Below are positions 23,644 to 32,525 of a stretch of DNA of 64,000 bases, one piece after another. A program made the translations under genes and the position numbers. The stretch lies in contig DWWE01000043.1 in the NCBI GenBank assembly GCA_019119835.1, positions 17,707-81,706 of the forward strand. The letters run 5' to 3'. How positions within the stretch are numbered: position 1 is the first letter of the stretch; the number at the start of each line of letters is the position of its first letter. This DNA is from Candidatus Gemmiger stercoravium. GTDB taxonomy: Bacteria; Bacillota; Clostridia; Oscillospirales; Ruminococcaceae. Under the pieces are notes generated by a model. The model did not search any database, was not told where the DNA came from, and saw only the letters and a program-made list of their open reading frames with translations.

Positions 23644-25035
23644 TCACCGCCCGCCCTGCGCCGGCGCCGCCCGGACCAGCCGCAGGAGGGTCTCCACATG
23701 TTTTGTCCGGGGGAACAGGTCAACCGGCTGCACCGCCTCGGGGCGGTAGCCGGCGTCGGCCAGGGTGCGGGTGTCCCGGGCGGCGGTGGCGGGGTTGCAG
23801 CTCACCATCACGATGGTGCGGGGGGCCATCTCCACAAGAGCCCGGAGGGTGGCGGCGTCGCAGCCTTTGCGGGGCGGGTCCACCACGATCACGTCGGGGT
23901 GCTGCCCCTCGGCCGCAAACCGGGCCGCGGCAGCCCCGGCGTCCAGGCAGTAAAAGTCCGCCTGCCCGGCGCCAAGGCCCAGCCGCGCCGCGGTGGCGGC
24001 GGCCGATTCCACCGCCTGGGGCACCACCTCCACCCCCACCAGCCGGCGGCAGTCGGGCAGCATCGAAAGCCCGATGGTCCCCATGCCGCAGTACAGGTCC
24101 AGCAGAAAATCGCCCGGCTGCAGCCCGGCAAACGCCCGCGCCCTGGCATACAGCAGCTCGGCGGCGGGGGTGTTCACCTGGTAAAATTCATGCACCCCCA
24201 TCTCGATGGGCACCCCGGCCAGCGTGTCCGCAATGCGGCCGGGGCCCAGCACGGTGCGGGTGCGCGGGCCGACGATCACGTTGGTGCGGGCGGTATTCTC
24301 ATTGACCAGCACGGTGGTCAGGGAAAACTCCCGCTGCAGCGTTTCGCAAAGTTCGGCCTCCCGGGGCAGGGCTTTGCCGTTGCAGACAAAGCAGAGCAGC
24401 CGCTGCCCGCTGTGCCAGCCCTGGCGCATGTACAGGTGGCGCACCAGGCCGGTGTGGGTCGCCTCGTCGTAGGGTTCAACGCCCAGCTGCTCAAACAGCG
24501 CACAGGCCCGCCCGGCCAGCGCGTTCATCCAGTCGGGCTGCAGGCGGCAGTCCGGCGTCTCGATGATCCGGTGACTGCGCCCGGCGTAAAACCCGGTCAC
24601 GATCCGCCCGTCCGCCCGCCGACCCACCGGCAGCTGCACCTTGTTGCGGTATCCGTTTTCCAGCGGCGAGGCCAGCGCCGGGGCCACCGGCAGGCAAAGC
24701 CCGCCCAGCCGGGTGAAGGCGTCCTGCACAAAGCCGGTCTTGGCGGCCAGCTCGGCCTCATAGCTCAGGTGGCGCAGGCTGCACCCGCCGCAGGGGCCGC
24801 ACACCGGGCAGTCGGGGGTCCGGCGGCCGGGGCCGGGGGCCAGCACCTCCTCCATGCGGCCGTAGGCGTAGGTTTTCAGCGCTTTGGTGACGCGCACACG
24901 CAGCCGGTCGCCGGGGGCGCTGCCCGGCACAAACACGGCCATGCCTTCATGCCGGCCCACGCCGCTGCCATCGCTGGACAGGCTGTCGATGGTCAGGGTG
25001 AGCAGCTGGTTTTTCTTCAAAAGGATCTCGGGCAT
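23644..25035 (-). CDS. 23S rRNA (uracil-C5)-methyltransferase, RlmD/TrmA family
   Basis: Methylates uridine C5 in 23S rRNA using S-adenosylmethionine. The 463-aa protein has an N-terminal TRAM RNA-binding domain (to ~60), an iron-sulfur cysteine cluster (CPVCGPCGGC, near 76-85), the SAM-binding DLYCGMGTIGLSM, then VVDPPRKGCD and the nucleophile block MVSCNPATAARD. It is of the RumA/RlmD type, but Firmicutes carry several paralogues with different uridine targets, so no symbol is given. ATG 25035 follows GAAAGGTTG. A terminator (25090-25116) separates it from the AraC-type gene upstream. Confidence 0.9.
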   Translation of the reverse strand: MPEILLKKNQLLTLTIDSLSSDGSGVGRHEGMAVFVPGSAPGDRLRVRVTKALKTYAYGRMEEVLAPGPGRRTPDCPVCGPCGGCSLRHLSYEAELAAKTGFVQDAFTRLGGLCLPVAPALASPLENGYRNKVQLPVGRRADGRIVTGFYAGRSHRIIETPDCRLQPDWMNALAGRACALFEQLGVEPYDEATHTGLVRHLYMRQGWHSGQRLLCFVCNGKALPREAELCETLQREFSLTTVLVNENTARTNVIVGPRTRTVLGPGRIADTLAGVPIEMGVHEFYQVNTPAAELLYARARAFAGLQPGDFLLDLYCGMGTIGLSMLPDCRRLVGVEVVPQAVESAAATAARLGLGAGQADFYCLDAGAAAARFAAEGQHPDVIVVDPPRKGCDAATLRALVEMAPRTIVMVSCNPATAARDTRTLADAGYRPEAVQPVDLFPRTKHVETLLRLVRAAPAQGGR

Positions 25036-25089
25036 ACAAACAACCTTTCAGTCAGTCAAACGGTCGGTAAAAAATGCCGGGCCCGCCGC

Positions 25090-25116
25090 AAAAGGCGCCG
25101 CGCAGGGCGCGGCGTC
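25090..25116 (-). terminator. Terminator after the AraC-type gene
   Basis: Ten-bp stem with one G-U pair (25094-25103 with 25107-25116), 3-nt loop, followed on the minus strand by TTTT. Confidence 0.7.
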
Positions 25117-25140
25117 GGTGCAACCAGGGGGAGGTAGGTC

Positions 25141-25986
25141 TTACAGCTGGGGGTCTTTTTCCAGCGCGGCCAGGTATTTGCTGGGGGGCACCCCCTTGAC
25201 CTTTTTGAAAACGCGGGAGAAATAGAACTGGTCAAAGAACCCCACCGATACCGCGATCTCCGCAATGGACAGATGGGAGTTTTTCAGCAGGGAACAGGCT
25301 TCGCTGATGCGGTAGCCGGTCAGGTAGTCGATGGGGCTCTGCCCCACATTGGCCATGAACACCCGGTACAGGTGGCTGCGGCTGACCCCCACGGCCTTGG
25401 CGATGTCGTCCACCGAGATGTCGTGGGAATAGTTGAACTGGATGAACTTGATGGCGGCCAGCACATACTGGCTGCTGGAGGACCCGGGGTTGGGCAGGGT
25501 GTCCCGGGCTTCCTTCATCAGCTGGGCCATGAACAGGTAGAGGTAACCGGTCATCAGCGCCTCGCACTGGGGCTCGGTGCCGCGGGACAGATAGATGTTG
25601 TACAGCGCTTCCCGCACGCCCTGGGGGTCCTTGCAGTGGTGCAGCGGGTGCTGGTCGGTGAAGGGGGTCTGCTGCACCAGCTTGTTGGCGCAGGCGCCGT
25701 TGAAGCCCACCCAGTAATACTCCCACGGGTCGGTCTCGTCCGCCGCATAGGTGATGAGCTGGTTGGGCTTGGCCAGAAACAGGTCCCCTTCCTGCAGGTG
25801 AAAGGCCAGCCCGCCCACCTGGTACACCCCCCGGCCGGCCACCACCAGGTGGATCAGGTAATGGTCCCGCACGCCGGGGCCCCAGGTGTGCCCGGGCTGA
25901 CAGAATTCATGCCCGCAGTTGAAGATGGAAAGCTCCACATTGTCGGTGTAGTTCTGTTTGTAAGATTGCTTCAGCAGATTTGCCAT
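25141..25986 (-). CDS. AraC-family regulator, probably of galK
   Basis: A 281-aa regulator: N-terminal cupin-type sugar-sensing domain (HYLIHLVVAGRGVYQVGG; LFLAKPNQLITY; WEYYWVGFNG, as in MsmR/RafR-type regulators) and C-terminal double helix-turn-helix (VGVSRSHLYRVFMANVG; VGFFDQFYFSRVFKKVKG). The gene is divergent from galK with 284 bp between the start codons, the usual arrangement for a local activator. Galactose or an alpha-galactoside as inducer is inferred from this context only. Its start follows a weak site and its promoter has an extended -10. Confidence 0.88.
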   Translation of the reverse strand: MANLLKQSYKQNYTDNVELSIFNCGHEFCQPGHTWGPGVRDHYLIHLVVAGRGVYQVGGLAFHLQEGDLFLAKPNQLITYAADETDPWEYYWVGFNGACANKLVQQTPFTDQHPLHHCKDPQGVREALYNIYLSRGTEPQCEALMTGYLYLFMAQLMKEARDTLPNPGSSSSQYVLAAIKFIQFNYSHDISVDDIAKAVGVSRSHLYRVFMANVGQSPIDYLTGYRISEACSLLKNSHLSIAEIAVSVGFFDQFYFSRVFKKVKGVPPSKYLAALEKDPQL

Positions 25987-26084
25987 GCCAGTGCCCCCAA
26001 GACAGGGGCTGTATCAGAAAAAAACCGGACCGCCGGTCCGCTTTGATAGGCCCCAGGATGCTGCGCCGCGGCGCAATTTTTTTT

Positions 26085-26093
26085 ATTATACCA
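26085..26093 (-). promoter_or_regulatory. Extended -10 promoter of the AraC-type gene
   Basis: On the minus strand TGGTATAAT (26085-26093), a TGn extended -10 with no good -35 box. Confidence 0.5.
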
Positions 26094-26134
26094 AGCTATT
26101 CATCAAAAGTCCATGTTTTCTGGTAAAAAAACTG

Positions 26135-26162
26135 TTTACTTGGCGGCAGAATTTGTTATACT
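26135..26162 (+). promoter_or_regulatory. galK promoter
   Basis: TTTACT (26135-26140), 16 bp, TATACT (26157-26162). It lies about 45 bp from the divergent AraC-type promoter, leaving room for one or two regulator sites. Confidence 0.6.
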
Positions 26163-26270
26163 AATTGCAAGTAATCCGCTTGTTCTGGTGCCGGCGATAA
26201 AAACGACCCGACTTTTTTGTGCATCATGACCAAAGCGGCCCGGTTTACATAGCAAGAAGGGAGCCGAACC

Positions 26271-27572
26271 ATGGCAACGACCACCGAATGGAAACAGCAG
26301 ATCCAGGCGGGCAGCTGGGATGCCGCCCTGTCCGAATTGTATACCTCCGACCAGGTCCCGGCCCAGCGGGCGCGGTACCTGCGCACACTGGAAGGCTTTG
26401 AGCAGAACTTTGGCGCCGACCGGGACGTGCGGCTGTACAGCGCCCCCGGCCGCACCGAGATCGGCGGCAACCACACCGACCACAACAACGGCGTGGTGAT
26501 GGCGGCCGCCGTGGACCTGGACATCATCGCCGTGGTGGCGAAGAATGACCGCAACACCGTCCGCTTCATCTCGGAAGGCTTCGGCAAGATCGACGAGATC
26601 GACCTCTCGGTGCTGACCCCCCAGCCTGAGGAAGCCGAGCACAGCGCCTCGCTGATCCGCGGCGTGGCCGCCGGCTTTGCCCGGCGCGGCGGGATGCTGG
26701 GCGGCTTCGACGCCTTCTCCACCAGCAATGTGCTGCGCGGGTCGGGGCTTTCCTCCTCGGCAGCGTTCGAAGTCTGCCTGGGCGCCATCTTCCGGGGCGA
26801 GTACAACGCCGACCGGCAGGACCTATTCAGCCAGGTGGAGATCGCCAAGATCGGCCAGTATGCCGAGAACCTCTTCTTCGGCAAACCCTCCGGGCTGATG
26901 GACCAGACCGCCTGCGCCGTGGGCAGCGCCATGTCCATCGACTTCCGGGACCCTGAGGCCCCGGTGGTGGAAAAGGTGGCCTTTGACCTGGCCGGCGAAG
27001 GGTACGCGCTGTGCATCAGCGACACCAAGGGCAGCCACGCCGATCTGACCGACGACTACGCCGCCATCCGCCGCGAGATGGAGGCGGTGGCCGAGTGCTT
27101 CGGCAAGAAGGTCCTGCGGGAAGTGGAGGAGGCCGAGGTGGTCGCCGCCATCCCCGCCATCCGCGCCAAGGTGGGCGACCGGGCCGTGCTGCGGGCGCTG
27201 CACTTCTACAGCGAATGCCACCGTGCCGTGGCGCTGCGCCAGGCGCTGGAGGAAAAGGACTTCCCCGGCTTCCTGCGCCGGATTATTGCGGGCGGCCATT
27301 CCAGCTTTGAGTACAACCAGAACGCCTACAGCATCCACAACCCTGCCGAGCAGGGGGTCCCGCTGGCGCTGGCCATCAGCCAGCGGGTGCTGGAAGGCCG
27401 CGGCGCCTGGCGGCTGCAGGGCGGCGGCTTTGCGGGCACCATCCAGGCATTTGTGCCGCTGGATCTTTTGGAGAGCTACCGCACTGCCATCGACGGCATC
27501 TTCGGCGCGGGCAGCTGCCATGTGCTCACCGTGCGCAACCACGGGGCCATCGAGGTCACCCGCGACCTGTAA
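26271..27572 (+). CDS. galK: Galactokinase
   Basis: Phosphorylates galactose to galactose 1-phosphate, the substrate of GalT. The 433-aa GHMP kinase shows the galactokinase signature GRTEIGGNHTDHNNG (about 63-77), the ATP loop LRGSGLSSSAAFEV, and the C-terminal GGGFAGTIQAF. It is somewhat longer than the typical ~390 aa owing to an N-terminal extension of about 30 residues before the substrate motif. ATG 26271 follows AAGAAGGGAG. It is monocistronic, ending at a strong terminator, and divergent from an AraC-type regulator. galT is about 19 kb away in the window. Confidence 0.95.
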   Translation: MATTTEWKQQIQAGSWDAALSELYTSDQVPAQRARYLRTLEGFEQNFGADRDVRLYSAPGRTEIGGNHTDHNNGVVMAAAVDLDIIAVVAKNDRNTVRFISEGFGKIDEIDLSVLTPQPEEAEHSASLIRGVAAGFARRGGMLGGFDAFSTSNVLRGSGLSSSAAFEVCLGAIFRGEYNADRQDLFSQVEIAKIGQYAENLFFGKPSGLMDQTACAVGSAMSIDFRDPEAPVVEKVAFDLAGEGYALCISDTKGSHADLTDDYAAIRREMEAVAECFGKKVLREVEEAEVVAAIPAIRAKVGDRAVLRALHFYSECHRAVALRQALEEKDFPGFLRRIIAGGHSSFEYNQNAYSIHNPAEQGVPLALAISQRVLEGRGAWRLQGGGFAGTIQAFVPLDLLESYRTAIDGIFGAGSCHVLTVRNHGAIEVTRDL

Positions 27573-27593
27573 ACGCGGCCTGCTCTGAATCAG

Positions 27594-27627
27594 GAATCCG
27601 GACGGATACCGTCCGGATTCTTTTTTT
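27594..27627 (+). terminator. galK terminator
   Basis: Perfect 12-bp stem (27594-27605 with 27609-27620), ATA loop, T7. Confidence 0.9.
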
Positions 27628-27704
27628 GCGCTGTGACTTTTTCGTTTGCGCCGTCGTTTATCAGGGTGAAAGGGCCCTGAAAACAAAACGGAGGAGGAAC
27701 CCGT

Positions 27705-28283
27705 GTGCCTACACCAAAAACCAATGACGCCGCCCTGCTGGCCCTGCTGCAAAGCGACCCCCAGGCCGGGCTGGCCCGGCTGCTGGACGCCTACGGCGGG
27801 CTGATCCACGGGGTGGTGCGGCGGATACTGCCCCGCAACCCCGAGGATGCCGAGGAATGTGTGGCCGACGTGCTGGTGGCTGCCTGGCAGAGCGCCGGCC
27901 GGCTGGCCGGCGAACCGGACCGCCCGCTGCAGGGGTGGCTGGCGCTCACCGCCCGGCATATCGCCATCGACCGTTACCGCCGGCTGCGCCGCCGCCCCGG
28001 CACCGACCCGCTGGACGAGACCCTGGCCGCCGACTGGCTGCTGGAGCCCCGCACCAGCGAAGGGGAGGACTGTATCGCCGAGCTGGTGGCCGCCCTGCCG
28101 GCCCCGGACCATGAGATCTTTCTGCGCCGGTATTACCTGCTGGAACCCAGCCGCACCATTGCGGCCGCCCTGGGCATGAGCGAGCACACCGTCAATGTGC
28201 GGCTGTCCCGGGGGCGGGCCAGGCTGCGGCGGCAATACATGGCCCGTATGCACCCCAATGCCAAGGAGGGACCTGAACAATGA
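27705..28283 (+). CDS. ECF-type RNA polymerase sigma factor
   Basis: A 192-aa sigma-70 family protein with only regions 2 and 4: region 2 around GVVRRILPRNPEDAEECVADVLVAAW and WLALTARHIAIDRYRRLRRR (about 30-95), region 4 around EIFLRRYYLLEPSRTIAAALG and MSEHTVNVRLSRGRARLRR (about 130-180). Start GTG 27705 follows GGAGGAGG. The next gene begins inside its stop codon (ATGA) and encodes a single-pass membrane protein with a DUF4179-like layout, the expected anti-sigma factor. I found no clear promoter; an ECF promoter for autoregulation may exist upstream but is not recognisable by eye. Confidence 0.88.
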   Translation: MPTPKTNDAALLALLQSDPQAGLARLLDAYGGLIHGVVRRILPRNPEDAEECVADVLVAAWQSAGRLAGEPDRPLQGWLALTARHIAIDRYRRLRRRPGTDPLDETLAADWLLEPRTSEGEDCIAELVAALPAPDHEIFLRRYYLLEPSRTIAAALGMSEHTVNVRLSRGRARLRRQYMARMHPNAKEGPEQ

Positions 28284-29935
28284 AAGCACAGCGCAATGCA
28301 CAGGACAACATCCGGCGGGAACTGGACGCGATGCCGCTGCCCGACAGCCCGCTGACCGAGGAACAGAAGCGGCGCATCCTGGCCCGGGCCTGCGAGAAAG
28401 CCGGCCTAAAGGCCCCGGCGGCCCCCGGGGCGGGCCGTTCCCTGCGGGTGGGGAAAAGCCGCCCGGTGCGCGGCCGGCGCCGGGCGGTGCGCACCCTGCT
28501 GGTGGCGGCGGCCGTGGTCTGCCTGGGCACCGTGACGGTGGCGGCTGCGCCGGCCGTTTTACGGATGCTGCAGGGCGAGATCCCCTTCTTTGCCGTGACC
28601 CCCACCGCCAGCCCCGAGACCGCCGATCCGCTGAAAGCCCCCCGCGGCAGCTACGACAGCGCCCGGGCCCAGCTGGAAACCTACAACGCGCCGGTGGGCC
28701 AGAGCGTCACCCACGACGGCGTGACCATGACGCTGGATACCATCGCCATGGATGTGTCGGGCATGGACGCCTTCTTCACCATCGACGGCGGCGAGGCCAT
28801 CCAGGGCGCAATCGGCCAGGACGGCTACACCCCCGACTGGGACAAACTCCAGGCGTTGTTCAAGATGTGGCGCACCACCGTCAACGGGGACGACAACGCT
28901 CTGAACCAGGTCCAGACCGATTACTACCTCAACGAAGCGGGCCAGCTGCAGATCTGGTCGCACTATCTCTTCAAAACGCCGCCCCAGGGCGATGAAATCC
29001 GGGTCGAGATCCACGCCGAGTGCAACATCGGCCCCGAGGCGGACAGCCTTTACGGCGACTGGCAGCCCTTCGAGTTTGCGGTCAGCCTGGACGGCGCCTC
29101 GGTGCGCGCCGGCGGCTGCACCGTGCAGCCCGGCACCTATGACATGGGGCAGGGCGGCACGATCGACCCGGAGACTGCCGGGCTGAACTGGCCGGAACTG
29201 GCGGACAAGATCACCGGGCCCACCCGGGTGGAGCGGCCTTTGTACATCCGGTACCTGGCCTTCGGCCCGCTGGGCGGCAGCCTGACCACCGACCAGGGCG
29301 GCATCGAATATCTGGACGGCGTCATCCGGGCCGAGGGCCTCTCCGGCGAGGAGCTGGCCCTGGCCGATGACACCGGCAAGACGATCTACGCCAGCTCCAA
29401 CCACCAGCAGAACCTGGAAAGCCTCAACCTGACCGCCCCCGACCCGGCGGCCACCGCGCTGACCCTCACGCCGGTGGTGCTGGATATGGACCACTACGAC
29501 CTGCAGACGCGCACCGTCACGATGGACCAGATGCGCAGCGGCGTACAGATTCCGCTGAGCCCGCTGGGCGGTTACACCGTGCGGAATTTTGCCATCGAGG
29601 ACCATGCCATCACCTACGAGATGGTGCCCTACGGCGTCTGGGCCGGCGGTGACGCCAATCTGATCCCCGACGACGAGGGGGTCATCGACCTGGTCGAGAG
29701 CGAGGCCACCGTGCTGGGCGGCGAGCAGGACGGCGAAACGGTCACGATCTATCATTCCGGCCTGTTCAGCCGAACGGTGGACGGCACCACCGGCGTCATC
29801 ACGGTGCGGCATGACTACTATGCCGCCACCCGCGAACAGATCGAGAGCATCCCGGGCTTCCGCTACAACTACCAGGGCGCCTACAGCCTGGACACCGACC
29901 ACGCCCTGACCCTGCCGCTGCAGCCGACGGACTGA
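28280..29935 (+). CDS. Anti-sigma factor-like membrane protein (DUF4179 type)
   Basis: A 551-aa protein with a cytoplasmic N-terminus of ~70 residues, rich in charged residues and expected to bind the sigma factor, one membrane segment (about 71-92) preceded by a strongly basic stretch (RGRRRAVR), and a large extracytoplasmic part of ~455 residues with beta-rich repeats of the immunoglobulin-like DUF4179 kind. Translational coupling to the sigma gene (ATGA) supports a sensor/anti-sigma role: a wall or envelope signal would release the sigma factor. No further gene follows before the terminator at 29988-30030. The sensed signal is unknown. Confidence 0.8.
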   Translation: MKAQRNAQDNIRRELDAMPLPDSPLTEEQKRRILARACEKAGLKAPAAPGAGRSLRVGKSRPVRGRRRAVRTLLVAAAVVCLGTVTVAAAPAVLRMLQGEIPFFAVTPTASPETADPLKAPRGSYDSARAQLETYNAPVGQSVTHDGVTMTLDTIAMDVSGMDAFFTIDGGEAIQGAIGQDGYTPDWDKLQALFKMWRTTVNGDDNALNQVQTDYYLNEAGQLQIWSHYLFKTPPQGDEIRVEIHAECNIGPEADSLYGDWQPFEFAVSLDGASVRAGGCTVQPGTYDMGQGGTIDPETAGLNWPELADKITGPTRVERPLYIRYLAFGPLGGSLTTDQGGIEYLDGVIRAEGLSGEELALADDTGKTIYASSNHQQNLESLNLTAPDPAATALTLTPVVLDMDHYDLQTRTVTMDQMRSGVQIPLSPLGGYTVRNFAIEDHAITYEMVPYGVWAGGDANLIPDDEGVIDLVESEATVLGGEQDGETVTIYHSGLFSRTVDGTTGVITVRHDYYAATREQIESIPGFRYNYQGAYSLDTDHALTLPLQPTD

Positions 29936-29987
29936 CCCGCCCCGAAAGGCCCGCCGGGCAACCCGGCCGCCGCAGCGAAAAAACAGC

Positions 29988-30030
29988 AAGGGACCGCGCC
30001 CGAACAGAGCGCGGTCCCTTGGTTTTGTTT
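29988..30030. terminator. Terminator between anti-sigma and coaX genes
   Basis: Perfect 12-bp stem (29988-29999 with 30009-30020) followed by GGTTTTGTTTT; it lies between converging genes. Confidence 0.85.
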
Positions 30031-30057
30031 TGCGGTTTTATCTTGCGGCAGGCGGGT

Positions 30058-30828
30058 TCAGCGGGGGCGGTTGCGCCGGTACAGCACGGCCAGCCCCTTG
30101 AACAAAAGGTCCCCGTCAAACAGAATGTCCCGCCGGCAGCAGGGGATGATGCCCCGGGCCAGCCCGCCGGTGGCCACCACCGTCAGCGGTGCACCCAGCT
30201 CGGCCTCCACCCGGTCGGCCAGCCCCTCCAGCATCGCCGCGGTGCCGTACACCGCGCCGCTGTTCAGGCATTCCTCGGTGTTCTTGCCGATCAGCCGGGC
30301 CGGGGCTTCGGGGGCGATGGGGGGCAGCTGGGCGGTCCCGGCGCTGATGGCCCGCAGGCTCGTCTGCACCCCGGGCACGATGAACCCGCCCAGAAACCGC
30401 CGGTCGGCGCTGATCACATTGTAGGTGCTGGCGGTGCCCAGGTCCACCGTCATGCAGGGCAGGGAATACAGCGCCGCCGCCCCGGCTGCGTCAGCGATCC
30501 GGTCCTGGCCCAGCCGCTCCGGCGCGTCGATGGCAAAGGTCAGCCCGGTGTCCAGGGTGTGGGCCACCCGCAGCGGTTCGAACCCGGTCAGCCGGCGCAC
30601 GGCCTCGGCCAGCGGGCCGCTCAGGGCCGGCACCACGCTGCACAGGATCGCGCCGGTGCAGGCGGCCTTTTCAAACTGGAACCTCCGCAAAAGAAAGCGA
30701 AGCTCGGCGGTGTATTCGTCCGGCGTGCAGTGGGGCCGGGTCACCATCCGGAAGGCGAAGCGGATCAGGTCCCCCTCCAGCCCGCCGATGCAGATGTTCG
30801 TGTTGCCGATGTCAATGGCCAAGATCAT
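30058..30828 (-). CDS. coaX: Type III pantothenate kinase
   Basis: Phosphorylates pantothenate, the first step of coenzyme A synthesis. The 256-aa protein has the type III hallmarks: MILAIDIGNTNICIG at the start (phosphate loop), CSVVPALS, MTVDLGTASTYNVI and GGFIVPGVQTSL. Start ATG 30828 follows GGGGAG; the frame is open further upstream but without a binding site. It is divergent from coaBC, which performs later steps of the same pathway. Confidence 0.95.
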   Translation of the reverse strand: MILAIDIGNTNICIGGLEGDLIRFAFRMVTRPHCTPDEYTAELRFLLRRFQFEKAACTGAILCSVVPALSGPLAEAVRRLTGFEPLRVAHTLDTGLTFAIDAPERLGQDRIADAAGAAALYSLPCMTVDLGTASTYNVISADRRFLGGFIVPGVQTSLRAISAGTAQLPPIAPEAPARLIGKNTEECLNSGAVYGTAAMLEGLADRVEAELGAPLTVVATGGLARGIIPCCRRDILFDGDLLFKGLAVLYRRNRPR

Positions 30829-30917
30829 GCGGTTCGCTCCCCGAAAGCGCCTTGGCCCCAGTACGGGGCGCGGCGCCTGTCCTCTCTTGTTTTCGCAGGC
30901 GTGCTGCGTTCCCAACC

Positions 30918-30946
30918 ATTATACCGTCAATCCTGCAAAATGAAAA
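30918..30946 (-). promoter_or_regulatory. coaX promoter
   Basis: On the minus strand TTTTCA (30941-30946), 17 bp, TATAAT (30918-30923). Confidence 0.7.
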
Positions 30947-30970
30947 GTGGTATTTTGCCCGGCGTGCCAT

Positions 30971-30999
30971 TTGCTATTCTGCGGGGAATGTGGTATTTT
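30971..30999 (+). promoter_or_regulatory. coaBC promoter
   Basis: TTGCTA (30971-30976), 17 bp, TATTTT (30994-30999). The resulting leader of about 180 nt is very GC-rich; I could not match it to a known riboswitch. Confidence 0.55.
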
Positions 31000-31186
31000 G
31001 TATGCAGGATGACCCGATCCCCGGCGGGCGGCAGGCGGGCGGCCCGACGGGGCGGCGCCTGCTTGGCCGGCCTGCCGGCGGCGACTTCGGACAACTTTCC
31101 GGCCGTTTGGCATTCCTTTCAGAACCCGGGGGCCCGCCGCGGGTCCTGTTTGACCGTTCGAATCATCAGAACAGGGAGGCTTACCC

Positions 31187-32383
31187 ATGGCAAAAGATTT
31201 ACAGGGCAAAACCATCGTGCTGGGCATCACCGGCGGCATCGCGGCTTACAAGATGCCCAATGTGGCCCATGCGCTGGCCAAGCGCGGGGCGGATGTCCAT
31301 GTGCTCATGACCCGAAACGCCACCGAGTTCATCGCGCCGCTGGTCTTTGAGACCCTCACCAACCGCCGCTGCATCGTCGATACCTTCGACCGCAACTTCC
31401 AGTACGATGTGGCCCATGTCTCGCTGGCCAACGCCGCCGATCTCATGCTCATCGCGCCGGCCACCGCCAACGTTATCGCCAAGCTGGCCCACGGCCTGGC
31501 CGACGACATGCTCACCACCGTCACCCTGGCCGCCACCTGCCCCAAGCTGGTGGCCCCGGCCATGAACACCCACATGCTGGAAAACCCCATCACCCGGGAC
31601 AACATCGACACCCTGGCCCGCTACGGCTTCACCGTCATCCCGTCGGGGGCCGGGCTGCTGGCCTGCGGGGACGTGGGTTCCGGCCGCCTGCCGGAAGAGC
31701 AGACCCTCCTTGACTATGTGGACCGGGCCCTCTTCGCCCCGAAGGACCTGGCGGGCAAAAAGGTCGTGGTCACGGCCGGCGCCACCCAGGAACCCATGGA
31801 CCCGGTGCGCTACATCACCAACCATTCCACCGGCAAGATGGGGTATGCCGTGGCCCGGGCCTGTATGCTCCGCGGCGCCGATGTAACGCTGCTCACCGCC
31901 CCCACCGCGCTGCGCCCGGTGCCCTTTGTCAACACCGTGCCCTGCACGACCGCCGCCGACCTGTTCGAAGCGGTCAAGGCCCATGCCATGGACGCCGACG
32001 CCCTGGTGATGGCCGCCGCCGTGGCCGACTACCGCCCGGCGGCGGTGGCCGATGAGAAGATCAAGAAAAAGGACGGGGACCTGACCCTGCCCCTGGCCCG
32101 CACCCAGGACATTCTGGGCTGGGTGGGCGCCCACAAGCCGGACGGGCTCTTTGTCTGCGGCTTTTCGATGGAGACCGAGAATCTCCTTGAAAACTCCACC
32201 GCCAAACTCCACCGCAAAAACCTGGACATGGTGGTGGCCAACAACCTCAAGACCCCCGGCGCCGGCTTCGGGGTGGACACCAACGTGGTCATCCTCATCA
32301 CCCGGGACGGGGCCGAGGAACTGCCCCTGCTCACCAAGGACGAGGTGGCCATGCGCATCGCCGCCGCCATCGCCGCCCGCTGA
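31187..32383 (+). CDS. coaBC: Bifunctional phosphopantothenoylcysteine decarboxylase/phosphopantothenate-cysteine ligase
   Basis: Makes 4'-phosphopantetheine from phosphopantothenate and cysteine. The N-terminal flavoprotein half (CoaC, to ~180) shows GITGGIAAYK, the catalytic His in DVAHVSLANAADL, the PAMNTHM substrate loop and the ACGDVGSGRL flap with the active Cys. The C-terminal half (CoaB) begins at GKKVVVTAGATQEPMDPVR and holds MAAAVADYRP and the KIKK block. 398 aa is normal. ATG 31187 follows CAGGGAGG. It is divergent from coaX and monocistronic. Confidence 0.97.
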   Translation: MAKDLQGKTIVLGITGGIAAYKMPNVAHALAKRGADVHVLMTRNATEFIAPLVFETLTNRRCIVDTFDRNFQYDVAHVSLANAADLMLIAPATANVIAKLAHGLADDMLTTVTLAATCPKLVAPAMNTHMLENPITRDNIDTLARYGFTVIPSGAGLLACGDVGSGRLPEEQTLLDYVDRALFAPKDLAGKKVVVTAGATQEPMDPVRYITNHSTGKMGYAVARACMLRGADVTLLTAPTALRPVPFVNTVPCTTAADLFEAVKAHAMDADALVMAAAVADYRPAAVADEKIKKKDGDLTLPLARTQDILGWVGAHKPDGLFVCGFSMETENLLENSTAKLHRKNLDMVVANNLKTPGAGFGVDTNVVILITRDGAEELPLLTKDEVAMRIAAAIAAR

Positions 32384-32432
32384 ACCCGACCGCCCCCGCC
32401 GGTTTGCCCGGCCGATCATTGTGTGCCCCCCG

Positions 32433-32464
32433 GTCCCCGCTTTTTGGCGGGGACTGTTTTTTTT
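32433..32464 (+). terminator. coaBC terminator
   Basis: Perfect 8-bp GC stem (32433-32440 with 32447-32454), 6-nt loop, then TGTTTTTTTT. Confidence 0.9.
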
Positions 32465-32519
32465 GTGCGCTTTTCACAGAACTTCAAAAACCTATCCCAC
32501 AATTTTCACAAATCAGGGC

Positions 32520-32525
32520 TATAAT
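32520..32525 (+). promoter_or_regulatory. Candidate -10 box of the Gld-like ABC operon
   Basis: A perfect TATAAT lies 57 bp before the TTG start in an AT-rich stretch; no convincing -35 box is present at 16-18 bp, so an activator may be needed. Confidence 0.45.

Noticed and set aside
31000..31186. Known riboswitch in the coaBC leader
   Set aside because: The leader is long and GC-rich but I could not identify conserved core sequences of any known riboswitch class.
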